Assembly (NCBI GenBank): GCA_041485385.1
Contig: JBGPJM010000145.1
Coordinates: forward strand, 1 to 12,605
From: JBGPJM01 sp041485385
Lineage (GTDB): Bacteria > Planctomycetota > Phycisphaerae > Phycisphaerales > UBA1924
DNA length: 12,605 nucleotides
Direction of reading: 5' to 3'
Shown here piece after piece: positions 1 through 6,235 of the stretch. The translations under genes and the position numbers were made by a program. Under the pieces are notes generated by a model. The model did not search any database. It was not told the DNA's origin and saw only the letters and a list, made by a program, of their open reading frames with translations. Within the stretch, counting starts at the first letter, position 1. Each line of letters begins with the position of its first letter.

Positions 1-560
1 GCATACACCGTCTGATACGCCAACCGGTCCACCTCATCATCCCCGGCAAGCCCGGCGTGCTTCCTGGCCTGCAGGATGTACGGCGGCAGCGGCGTCAGAC
101 CCACCCGCCCCAGCACATCCCCGCCGCCCGCGCCGTGCACTCTCGCTACCCACGCCCCCGGCTCCTCATCGCGCTCGACCAGCTCCAGCACCACCCCGCT
201 CGGCCCCCCGTGCCGATCCTTCAGGGCGATCCGTACCCCCGGCGCCTGGCGCCTCGACTTGATCATCACCGCCCAGTGGTCGTCCGCGGCCCCGCGCTGC
301 CCCAGGTACAACCCCTGCACGCCCCCGTGCGAGTCCTCGCGCTCGCCCGCGAACCGCGCCGGCAGCACCCGCGTGGTGTTCAGCACCAGCAGATCCCCCG
401 CGCGCAGGTACTCCGGCAGGTCCCGCACCCGCCGGTGCTCCACGCGCGACGGGTCGGACCGCCACACCACCATCAGCTTCGCCGCATCGCGCGGCGACAC
501 CGGCGCCGTGGCGATCCACTCCTCCGGCAGGTCGTATTCCAGGTCCGCCGTCCGCAGCAC
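1..560 (-). CDS. queA: S-adenosylmethionine:tRNA ribosyltransferase-isomerase, 5' part
   Basis: QueA transfers and isomerises the ribosyl group of S-adenosylmethionine onto preQ1-modified tRNA, giving epoxyqueuosine at the wobble position (cytosolic queuosine pathway). I translated the minus strand from a GTG at 560. The N-terminus reads VLRTADLEYDLPEEWIA, followed by family landmarks: GDLLVLNTTRVLPARF near residue 58, an IKSRRQAPG segment, PLPPYI near residue 157, and DRLAYQTVYA at the window edge. These match the E. coli QueA blocks (NNTRVIPAR, MPLPPYI, ELYQTVY). An AGGAG lies about 8 nt before the GTG and supports that start. About 186 codons are present; the family is about 340-360 residues, so the rest lies left of the window. 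The gene is divergent from the plus-strand genes. Family assignment is firm; the exact start is fairly sure. Confidence 0.93.
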   Translation of the reverse strand, partial: MLRTADLEYDLPEEWIATAPVSPRDAAKLMVVWRSDPSRVEHRRVRDLPEYLRAGDLLVLNTTRVLPARFAGEREDSHGGVQGLYLGQRGAADDHWAVMIKSRRQAPGVRIALKDRHGGPSGVVLELVERDEEPGAWVARVHGAGGGDVLGRVGLTPLPPYILQARKHAGLAGDDEVDRLAYQTVY

Positions 561-708
561 TGTTGACTCTCCTCGACACGCATTGTTGCCCACCGGGCAC
601 AGTCCGCGCCGCCCGCCAGCGCCCTGTCAACAGACGACGTCCGGCCGCATCGTTCGGCGTGTTCTTCTCGGACCCGCGCCCGGGGCACGGGGTTCGTTCC
701 TGCAGGGC

Positions 709-1152
709 GTGCGCATAGAGGGCCCTTCAAACCCGGCAGACACTGGTGCGCGATGCCCGCGCCCGGCGCCGGGCATCCCCCCGGTCGAGGCCGCCGGGCG
801 TTCGAGGCTGAGCCTCCCTGACTGTCCGCCCGCTCCGCTCCCGGCCGCGGACGATGGCCCGATCCCGTTCGCGAAGTACCTCGAGAAGCGCAACCGGGAG
901 GATCGCGTCGAGTTCTCGCCCTCGGCGCTGCGGGCCCAAGGAAAAGATCGGGTATCGGCTGCATCATCCCCTTGCCCGGGCCCCGTGTCCCGCGCGCCAA
1001 GCGCCGGCCAACAGCCTCCGCCCTGGCTCCGAGCCCCCGCCCTCGGGGATGTCTCCCCCGTCCCTCTCGAGGTCGTCGAGCGCCGTCTCCGGATCACCTA
1101 CGACGTCAGCATCCCCCTCCAGCCGGGCTTCCGCGTCACCGTTCTGGCCTGA
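709..1152 (+). CDS. Uncertain small hypothetical protein, possibly FlgM-like at its N-terminus
   Basis: From an in-frame GTG at 709 the product would be 147 aa and soluble. GC3 is very high at residues ~47-76 (FAKYLEKRNREDRVEFS) and ~118-147, as expected for coding DNA here, but lower in the Pro/Ala-rich stretch ~80-112 and before residue 45. The start MRIEGPSNP followed by DRVEFSPSALRAQGK recalls the layout of FlgM-type anti-sigma-28 proteins (short MxI start, then a VEIS-like motif). However, the usual C-terminal sigma-binding helix is not recognisable: the end reads VVERRLRITYDVSIPLQ. No clear Shine-Dalgarno precedes the GTG. It could be a real lineage-specific gene, a shorter gene with an unusual start, a decayed gene, or chance. 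The FlgM link is only a suggestion. Confidence 0.33.
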   Translation: MRIEGPSNPADTGARCPRPAPGIPPVEAAGRSRLSLPDCPPAPLPAADDGPIPFAKYLEKRNREDRVEFSPSALRAQGKDRVSAASSPCPGPVSRAPSAGQQPPPWLRAPALGDVSPVPLEVVERRLRITYDVSIPLQPGFRVTVLA

Positions 1153-1208
1153 CGCAAACAGCATCGCCGTCCCCGCCCTCCCCGGTTCCCCCGCCCCCTC
1201 CAATCCAC

Positions 1209-1214
1209 TACACT
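1209..1214 (+). promoter_or_regulatory. Candidate -10 element for the EF-G-like gene
   Basis: TACACT matches four of six positions of TATAAT and lies just before the hairpin series that precedes the EF-G-like gene. Transcription would start near 1221, at the base of the first stem-loop. The region 17 nt upstream has only a poor -35 (TTCCCC). This is a weak call from position and partial match. Confidence 0.3.
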
Positions 1215-1219
1215 GCCGG

Positions 1220-1363
1220 AGCCCGTCCCCTCGCCCAGCCGGGGACGGGCTGTGCCCTTGCACCAAGCCGGTTCGACCGCCACCCATGGCGGCGGTCACG
1301 GCCCGGCGCGTCGGTTGGGCCGGTCCGGTCCGCTTCACACGCGGCGTCCCGGTCGACGCCGCG
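1220..1363 (+). promoter_or_regulatory. Structured 5' leader of the EF-G-like gene (five inverted repeats)
   Basis: This gene-free stretch holds a dense series of perfect short inverted repeats. H1: an 11-bp stem AGCCCGTCCCC / GGGGACGGGCT (1220-1230 with 1241-1251) and a 10-nt loop. H2: GTGC-CCTT-GCAC (1252-1263), which can be extended by GGCT/AGCC in competition with the 3' arm of H1. H3: GACCGCC / GGCGGTC (1275-1281 with 1291-1297). H4: GGCCC / GGGCC (1300-1304 with 1317-1321). H5: a 9-bp stem CGCGGCGTC / GACGCCGCG (1340-1348 with 1355-1363) and loop CCGGTC. None has a U-tract, so they are not ordinary terminators. H5 ends 6 nt before the Shine-Dalgarno GGAGG (1370-1374). This fits a translational control leader, but GC-rich DNA gives chance stems; covariation would be needed. 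Confidence 0.45.
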
Positions 1364-1384
1364 AACTACGGAGGTTTGTACCCC

Positions 1385-3472
1385 ATGCCCAGCCATCCCC
1401 CCGCCGATATCCGCAACATTGTCCTCGCCGGGCACGGCGGGTCCGGCAAGACCACGCTCGCCGAGAGGCTGCTCTTCGCCTCCGGGGCCATCAAGCACAT
1501 GGGCACCGTTGAGGAGGGGAACACCGTCAGCGACCACACGAAGGAAGAGATCCACCACAAGCACAGCCTCGCCTCGGCGGTCGTGCATTTCGTCCACAAC
1601 AACCACATGGTGAACCTGATCGACACGCCCGGCCTGGGCGATTTCCTCGGGCACGCGATCGCCTGCTTCCCCGCCGCCGAGACCGTCGCGGTGGTCATCG
1701 ACGCTGTGAAGGGGATCGAGAGCACCACGCGCCGTCTCATGAGCGTCGCCGCGGAGCGGAAGATCCCGCGGATGATCATCATCAACAAGATCGACGCGTC
1801 CGACACCGACCTGCCCGGACTGGTCGAGCGGATACGCGAGGTCTTCGGCTCGACCTGCCTGCCGATCAACCTCCCGGCCGACAATCACAAGCGCGTGGTC
1901 AACGTCTTCGAGCACGACGGCACCGACGCCGCGGGCGACAACGCCGACTTCTCCTCGGTGAAGGAGGCCCACAAGGCCATCATCGAGCAGATCGTCGAGG
2001 TCGAAGAGCGCCTGATGGAGACGTACCTGGAGAAGGGCGAGGCCTGGAGCCCCGAGGACCTGCACGCCGCCTTCGAGAAATGCCTCGAGCAGGCCCACCT
2101 CATCCCCATCTGCTTCTGCTCGGCCAAGACCGGTGTCGGGATCGAGGACCTCATGCACGTCTTCGCCGACCTCTGCCCCAGCCCGCTGGAGGTCAACCCG
2201 CCCGAGCTCATGTACCGGTCCATCTCGCCCTCCGGCGAGACCGGCGAGGAGCAGGAGTTCCACCCTAAGCCCGACCCAGCCGGCAAGGTCATCGCCCACG
2301 TCTTCAAGGTCACCGCCGACCCCTTCGTCGGCAAGCTCTGCTTCTTCCGGGTCCACTCCGGCGTCGTCCGCACCAAGGCGGAGCTCTTCCTCAACGACGG
2401 CAAGAAGCCGATCCGCATCGGCCACCTCTTCCGCGTCCGCGGCAAGAACACCTTCGAGGTTGATTCCCTCGGCCCGGGCGACATCGGCGCCGTCTCGAAG
2501 ATCGACGAGATCCATTTCAACGGCCTCCTCCACGACAGCCACGAGCACGACTCGGTCCACCTCAACCCCCTCCCCCTCCCCAAGCCCATGTTCGGCCTGG
2601 CCATTGAGCTCAAGAACCACGCCGACGAGAACAAGTTCTCCAACGCCTGCCACAAGCTCATGGACGAGGACCCGTGCTTCCGGATGGACCGGATCATGGC
2701 CACCAAGCAGACGGTCCTGTACGGTCTGGGCGAGCTTCACCTCCGCGTCGTCCTCGAGCGTCTCAAGGAGAACTTCAGCATCGAGCTGATCACCTCCAAG
2801 CCCAAGGTCGCGTACAAAGAAACGATCACCGCCAAGGCCGACGGCCACCATCGGCACAAGAAGCAGACCGGCGGCGCCGGTCAGTTCGGCGAGGTCTACC
2901 TCCGCGTCGAGCCGCTCCCCAGCGACCACCCCGAGGGTTTCGAGTTCGTCTCCGAGGTCGTCGGGGGCACGGTGCCGCGCCAATACTGGCCCGCCGTCGA
3001 GAAGGGCTGCCGCCAGGTGCTGTCCGACGGCGCCATCGCCGGCTACCCGCTCACCGGGGTCCGCGTCGCCCTCTACGACGGCAAGTACCACGATGTCGAC
3101 TCGAAGGAGATCGCCTTCGTCACCGCCGGCCGCAAGGCCTTCATCGACGCCGTGCAGAGGGCCCGCCCGGCGCTCATGGAGCCCTTTGTCCTGCTCGAGA
3201 TCAACGTGCCGGCCAAGTACATGGGCGACCTGACCGGCATGCTCTCGGGCAAGCGCGGGCGCGTGCTCGACACCGACATGGCCGACTCCGACATCGCCAT
3301 CGTCAGGGCCCAGGCGCCCCAGGCCGAGCTCCAGAACTTCTCCAACGAGCTCAAGTCTCTCACCGGCGGCACCGGCACCTACTCCATGGACTACTCCCAC
3401 GACGAACGAACCCCCGCGCATATCCAGCAGGAGGTCGTCGCGATGTACAAGCCCAAGGCCGAGGAGGAGTAG
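1385..3472 (+). CDS. Elongation factor G-like translational GTPase (EF-G paralogue)
   Basis: A 695-aa cytosolic translation-factor GTPase of normal EF-G length. Start ATG 1385 has GGAGG 10 nt upstream and puts the P-loop near the N-terminus; the frame stays open further upstream but looks non-coding. G domain: GHGGSGKTT (16-24), DTPGLGDF (80-87, canonical DTPGHVDF), NKID (134-137), SAK (246-248). Domain II lies around 300-390 and domain III around 400-475. Domain IV includes KKQTGGAGQFGEVYL (492-506) and the tip GKYHDVDSKE with His569, at the position of the functionally important His583 of E. coli EF-G. Domain V runs ~600-690 (YMGDLTG, GTYSMDY). Switch I is atypical: the RGITI motif with its Mg-coordinating Thr is absent, replaced by KEEIHHKHSLASA (53-65). 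This resembles the EF-G-like (EF-G2 type) subfamily rather than housekeeping FusA. Translocation, recycling or a stress role cannot be decided from sequence. Confidence 0.93.
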   Translation: MPSHPPADIRNIVLAGHGGSGKTTLAERLLFASGAIKHMGTVEEGNTVSDHTKEEIHHKHSLASAVVHFVHNNHMVNLIDTPGLGDFLGHAIACFPAAETVAVVIDAVKGIESTTRRLMSVAAERKIPRMIIINKIDASDTDLPGLVERIREVFGSTCLPINLPADNHKRVVNVFEHDGTDAAGDNADFSSVKEAHKAIIEQIVEVEERLMETYLEKGEAWSPEDLHAAFEKCLEQAHLIPICFCSAKTGVGIEDLMHVFADLCPSPLEVNPPELMYRSISPSGETGEEQEFHPKPDPAGKVIAHVFKVTADPFVGKLCFFRVHSGVVRTKAELFLNDGKKPIRIGHLFRVRGKNTFEVDSLGPGDIGAVSKIDEIHFNGLLHDSHEHDSVHLNPLPLPKPMFGLAIELKNHADENKFSNACHKLMDEDPCFRMDRIMATKQTVLYGLGELHLRVVLERLKENFSIELITSKPKVAYKETITAKADGHHRHKKQTGGAGQFGEVYLRVEPLPSDHPEGFEFVSEVVGGTVPRQYWPAVEKGCRQVLSDGAIAGYPLTGVRVALYDGKYHDVDSKEIAFVTAGRKAFIDAVQRARPALMEPFVLLEINVPAKYMGDLTGMLSGKRGRVLDTDMADSDIAIVRAQAPQAELQNFSNELKSLTGGTGTYSMDYSHDERTPAHIQQEVVAMYKPKAEEE

Positions 3473-3502
3473 CACCCAGCCCGTATCTTCGAGGGGACAT
3501 CG

Positions 3503-4462
3503 ATGGACAAGAAGACCCGCCCCGTTCTCAACGCCCTGTTCCTCATCGCCCTGCTGGTCGCCGGCGGCGCCATCGTCTTCGCCGTCCAGTCGCTGGTCGG
3601 CCAGGTGAAGCCCGCGCACGGCACGCAATCCGCCGCCGCGATGTCCATCCACGACGCCGCCAGCCGCGGCGACGCGGCCGGCGTGCGCGCCGAGATCGCC
3701 CGCGGGGTGGACGCCAACCTGCCCGTGACCAGCGCCGATCCCAAGCGGGCCGGCATGACCCCGCTGATCTGCGCCGCCTACGAGGGCAACGCCGCGACGA
3801 TCACCGTCCTCCTCGACGCCAAGGCCCGCCCCTCGGCCCGGACCGACGATGGCAAGACCGCCCTCATGTTCGCCGCGGGCTGGGGCGACGTCTCCCGCGT
3901 GAACGCCATCCTCCAGTCCAAGGCGATCACGGCCGCCGGCGTGGATGTCCGCTCGCTGGTCAACGCCCGTGCCGACGGAGGGTGGACGGCCCTGATGTTC
4001 GCAGCCGCTCGCGGCTCGGCCGAGTCTGTCCATGCGCTGCTCGACGCCGGCGCCGAGGTCGATGCCCGGAACAAGTGGTCGCAGACCGCGCTCATGGCGG
4101 CGGCCCGAGCGGGCGACCCGAGGAAGATCGCCGCGATCGTGGATGCGCACGGCGCTGTGAACGCCGTGGACGCCGACCTGCAGACCCCCCTGGCGATCGC
4201 CGCTTCGAGCGACGTTGACCCCGAGATCCTTCGCGTGCTCGTCGATGCGGGCGCCGAGATCAACGCCCCGGACCGCGACGGCGTCACCCCGCTCATGCAG
4301 GCCGCCTACCGCGGCGACGCGAAGCAGGCCCGCCTTCTCCTGGACCACAAGGCCGACCCCCGCCTCAAGGACCACCAGGGGCGCACCGCCAAGGACTGGG
4401 CCATCTCCCGCGATGACGATCAGGGCCGGCAGCTCGCCGCCCTCCTCGAGGCCGCACCCTGA
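3503..4462 (+). CDS. Membrane-anchored ankyrin-repeat protein
   Basis: The 319-aa product has a short basic start (MDKKTR), one hydrophobic segment at about 9-32 (signal anchor or uncleaved signal), then about seven ankyrin repeats at ~47-80, 84-116, 117-159, 160-192, 193-225, 226-259 and 260-292, with a partial eighth to the end. Typical repeat cores are visible (GMTPLICAAYEGN, GWTALMFAAARGS, GVTPLMQAAYRGD). The third repeat carries a longer insert. Ankyrin repeats bind proteins; no catalytic domain is present. The positive-inside rule predicts the repeats outside the cytoplasm. ATG 3503 has GAGGGG about 7 nt upstream. The gene starts 30 nt after the EF-G-like stop, so co-transcription is likely. 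The binding partner is unknown. Confidence 0.9.
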   Translation: MDKKTRPVLNALFLIALLVAGGAIVFAVQSLVGQVKPAHGTQSAAAMSIHDAASRGDAAGVRAEIARGVDANLPVTSADPKRAGMTPLICAAYEGNAATITVLLDAKARPSARTDDGKTALMFAAGWGDVSRVNAILQSKAITAAGVDVRSLVNARADGGWTALMFAAARGSAESVHALLDAGAEVDARNKWSQTALMAAARAGDPRKIAAIVDAHGAVNAVDADLQTPLAIAASSDVDPEILRVLVDAGAEINAPDRDGVTPLMQAAYRGDAKQARLLLDHKADPRLKDHQGRTAKDWAISRDDDQGRQLAALLEAAP

Positions 4463-4513
4463 CGACCGCGTTCTCTCGTGCTCTTCGAGGCGTCCGCCAA
4501 GGCTGCCGCGCAC

Positions 4514-4555
4514 AAAAAACGCCGTCCTCCCCGTGGCGAAACGAGGAGAGCGGCG
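4514..4555 (-). terminator. Rho-independent terminator, minus strand
   Basis: Read on the minus strand, CGCCG-CTC-TCCTC, a 13-nt loop, then GAGGA-CGGCG are followed directly by six T (plus-strand A tract 4514-4519). The stem is 10 bp with a 3-nt bulge. It would end leftward transcription coming from mraZ or from an RNA gene in 4556-5030. It lies about 50 nt beyond the stop of the convergent ankyrin gene and has no U-tract for the plus strand. Confidence 0.65.
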
Positions 4556-4980
4556 GTTGGCAACGGGGGATGGTGGTGGGACACCCCGTCGCCGGGAGGT
4601 GGGATGAAGACGACCGATCACTGGCGGGTTGACCGGTCGCCGCGAGCCTCGAGGGACGTTCCGGGCTGCCTTGCCTCGGGGGCGGCGGGCTCTCCCGCCT
4701 TCCCGGCGCGAATCCGTGCGCTCGGGAATGCTCCCCATGGCCTGGGCCGGAGCGTCGAGTCCGTTCTGGTTCCCTCGACAGCTCGTACAGGAATGCCTCG
4801 GCAACACCGGTCCGCCCGCGTGTGCGATGGCTGTGCCCCTTCAGCAAGCCAGCGCACGCAACTCAAGGCAGAGGCGGCGTTCCGAGACGGTTGGTGGGTT
4901 CGTTCACCTCTTCGGTTGTCAATCCCGGTTGGGCCGTTTCCAGCGCGGGCCGGGTGCTCTCTCTCTTCACTCACGCGAGC

Positions 4981-5030
4981 GGGGCGGATCGGGGGAGGGG
5001 TCTGGGAGGGGGGATCTGGGAGGGGGGGGG
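4981..5030 (+). repeat. G-rich tandem repeat with quadruplex potential next to the mraZ stop
   Basis: The plus strand carries G tracts of 4, 5, 4, 3, 6, 3 and 9 within 50 bases. The 13-mer TCTGGGAGGGGGG occurs twice at a 14-nt period (5001-5013 and 5015-5027). The G9 run abuts the mraZ stop codon (5031-5033). The tracts satisfy the usual four-run G-quadruplex pattern on the plus strand; mraZ RNA would carry the C-rich complement. Confidence 0.8.
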
Positions 5031-5492
5031 TCAGTTCTTGCGATCCTTCTCGTGTATCTTCGCGACCAGATCGGGTAACTTGAGGAACCGTTCCTGGATG
5101 CTCGCGTTCCACTTGGCCCGGTCGTGCACTTCAAGCCTTGTCCGTGCGCCGACGATCACGACTTCGTTGCCGACTCCGGTCATCTGCAGGTGCGTCTTGG
5201 GGATCGCGATCCGTCCGTTGGCGTCCATCTCCAGTCGTTCAGCGAATCCGTAGAGGGTCGATTCCAGTCCTGCTTCGTCTTCGCCGGGGGCCAGGCTCGG
5301 CTTGCCTTCCTCTGTCTGCCCCGCGGCCTTGAACAGTCCTTCCGTGAACAATCGCAGGTGGCCGCTGGGCCAGGGGATACAGAACCATGCATCGCCATCC
5401 CGAACAGGATCCCACTGGTTCCTGTACTTCGCCGGGATGGCCAGGCGAAGCTTCCCATCGATGGTGTGCTCTGTAGAGCCGCTGAAGAGCAT
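5031..5492 (-). CDS. mraZ: Transcriptional regulator MraZ
   Basis: MraZ is a DNA-binding protein of the SpoVT/AbrB-like fold that usually represses its own promoter at the head of the division and cell-wall (dcw) cluster. The 153-aa product from ATG 5492 begins MLFSGSTEHTIDGKLRLAIP, matching the normal MraZ start. It has the two DxxxR motifs of the paired swapped-hairpin domains: D12-GKL-R16 and D90-ANG-R94 (GRIAIPKTH). An in-frame extension upstream reads through the promoter and is rejected. GGAAGG lies about 9 nt before the ATG. The usual next gene, rsmH, and the rest of the dcw cluster are absent downstream, where only the non-coding region above is found. Confidence 0.93.
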   Translation of the reverse strand: MLFSGSTEHTIDGKLRLAIPAKYRNQWDPVRDGDAWFCIPWPSGHLRLFTEGLFKAAGQTEEGKPSLAPGEDEAGLESTLYGFAERLEMDANGRIAIPKTHLQMTGVGNEVVIVGARTRLEVHDRAKWNASIQERFLKLPDLVAKIHEKDRKN

Positions 5493-5518
5493 CCAGATGG
5501 GCCTTCCATGGGGGAGTC

Positions 5519-5551
5519 CACCATTATGCCCCACTTGCCCCCACAATGCAA
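5519..5551 (-). promoter_or_regulatory. mraZ promoter overlapped by an MraZ box
   Basis: On the minus strand there are three repeats TGGGG-N5-TGGGG-N5-TGGTG (plus positions 5539-5543, 5529-5533 and 5519-5523) at an exact 10-nt period, the known arrangement of MraZ operators (TGGGN repeats with 5-nt spacers). A -10 CATAAT (5523-5528) is 17 nt from a weaker -35 TTGCAT (5546-5551). Two repeats therefore fill the spacer and the third overlaps the edge of the -10. The start site would be near 5514-5516, giving a leader of about 20-25 nt. Bound MraZ should exclude RNA polymerase, consistent with autorepression. Confidence 0.75.
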
Positions 5552-5566
5552 GCCTCTATCGGCTCA

Positions 5567-5587
5567 TTTCTTTCTTTTTTGTTTCAA
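5567..5587 (-). promoter_or_regulatory. A-rich UP-like element upstream of the mraZ promoter
   Basis: Directly upstream of the proposed -35, the minus strand is strongly A-rich (TTGAAACAAAAAAGAAAGAAA), an outlier in this GC-rich window. The position suits an UP element contacted by the RNA polymerase alpha subunit. On the plus strand it is T-rich but follows only a 4-bp stem, so it is a poor terminator. Confidence 0.4.
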
Positions 5588-5668
5588 ATCCTGACGTCTC
5601 GACCTGATCATGCTCACAGAACACAAACATCAAGCGAGCTCCTTGCGCTCCGCTCCTCGCCCGCCTTA

Positions 5669-5675
5669 GGAGCGC
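5669..5675. repeat. Right arm of a 7-bp inverted repeat between mraZ and the flavin reductase gene
   Basis: GCGCTCC at 5645-5651 and GGAGCGC at 5669-5675 form a perfect 7-bp inverted repeat with a 17-nt spacer in the divergent intergenic region. It could be a hairpin or a regulator site; nothing else distinguishes it. A TAGACT at 5706-5711, 84 nt before the downstream start codon at 5790, could be a -10 element but has no good -35. Confidence 0.25.
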
Positions 5676-5789
5676 TCGACTCGGGCAGACGAGCAAGACG
5701 CCGGTTAGACTGGCCGATGGTGGTGATGAGACGGGGCAGTTCCGCGCCGGGCGGTTGGGTGGTCCGGGTCTTGTTCAAGGAGCCGGTCG

Positions 5790-6233
5790 GTGGGAGACGG
5801 GGAAAGCGATCTCGAGCGCACGCTGTCGCGTCTGCCTTCGCTGACGTGCGTGATGACCGCTACGTACGAGCACGCGCGCGCCGGCGTCATGGTTCAATGG
5901 GTGATGCAGTGCGCCACCGAGCCGGTGTTCGTCTGCGTGGCGGTGCTCAAGGGCAGCCGCATCTCCCCGATCATCCGCGATAGCCACTACTTCGCGCTCT
6001 GCCTCGTCGATCACCGCTCGCGCCTGCTGCTCAAGAAGTTCGACCACGAGGCCCCGGGCGAGGCGGACCAGTTCGCATCCTTCAGGGTGACGGGCCTCAA
6101 GAGCGGCTCGCCGGTGCTGACCTGCTCTCTGGCCGCGCTGGACTGCGAGGTCGTCCGCCACTTCGACCTCGAGGCGGACCACGAGCTGTACGTGGGGCAG
6201 GTGCTGGAGGCGAGGGTGTTCGCGGCGAGTTGA
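5790..6233 (+). CDS. Flavin-reductase-like (FMN-binding split barrel) protein
   Basis: The 147-aa soluble protein matches the flavin reductase-like domain pattern: an N-terminal LTCVMTATYEHARAGVMVQW segment (~18-37), PVFVCVAVLKGS (45-56), ISPIIRDSHYFALCLVD (58-74), a K-F-x(9)-D-x-F region (83-96), and LDCEVVRHFDLEADHELYVGQVLEA (117-141). Family members bind FMN and reduce flavin with NAD(P)H or act as related oxidoreductases. The protein is slightly shorter than the usual ~160-residue domain, and the substrate cannot be inferred. Start is GTG 5790, with AAGGAG 7 nt upstream. It is divergent from mraZ and convergent with the glycosyltransferase gene. Confidence 0.8.
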   Translation: MGDGESDLERTLSRLPSLTCVMTATYEHARAGVMVQWVMQCATEPVFVCVAVLKGSRISPIIRDSHYFALCLVDHRSRLLLKKFDHEAPGEADQFASFRVTGLKSGSPVLTCSLAALDCEVVRHFDLEADHELYVGQVLEARVFAAS

Positions 6234-6235
6234 GG

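Larger units (their letters stand above)
4463..5030. other. Gene-free, stem-loop-rich intergenic region (candidate structured RNA)
   Basis: These 568 bases separate the convergent ankyrin gene and mraZ. Open frames exist on both strands, but their products are Arg/Pro/Ser/Gly-rich with no family resemblance. Inverted repeats are frequent: GGC-ACGGGG / CCCCGT-GCC (4559-4568 with 4584-4593); CGACCGATCA / TGACCGGTCG with one mismatch (4611-4620 with 4630-4639); GGCGGG-CTCT-CCCGCC (4684-4699); a 10-bp stem with one bulged A (4750-4759 with 4774-4784); and a long imperfect hairpin GTGCG-A-TGGCT / AGCCA-G-CGCAC (4822-4857). A minus-strand terminator lies at 4514-4555 and a G-rich repeat at 4981-5030. 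I looked for landmark sequences of RNase P RNA, tmRNA, SRP RNA and tRNA on both strands and saw none. It may be a long 3' UTR of mraZ or an unrecognised non-coding RNA. Confidence 0.4.

Noticed and set aside
854..1384. N-terminal extension of the EF-G-like protein by 177 residues
   Set aside because: The extension is Ser/Pro/Arg-rich, crosses the stem-loop leader, and a good Shine-Dalgarno precedes ATG 1385, which gives a normal EF-G N-terminus.
1208..4807. A 1199-codon open frame on the minus strand, antisense to the EF-G-like and ankyrin genes
   Set aside because: The product is Val/Gly/Asp/Leu-rich with no recognisable domain; it arises because high GC3 on the coding strand removes antisense stops. 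The plus strand has clear families.
4917..4922. Consensus -35 TTGACA on the minus strand, a possible promoter for a non-coding RNA
   Set aside because: No acceptable -10 element at 16-18 nt spacing (sequence there is ACCCAC-like).
4618..5112. A 164-codon minus-strand frame downstream of and overlapping mraZ, considered in place of rsmH
   Set aside because: No methyltransferase motif or other similarity, Arg/Pro/Ser-rich composition, and it overlaps mraZ coding sequence.
5581..5595. GTTTCAAATCC resembling a tRNA T-loop
   Set aside because: No matching acceptor, D or anticodon arms on either side.
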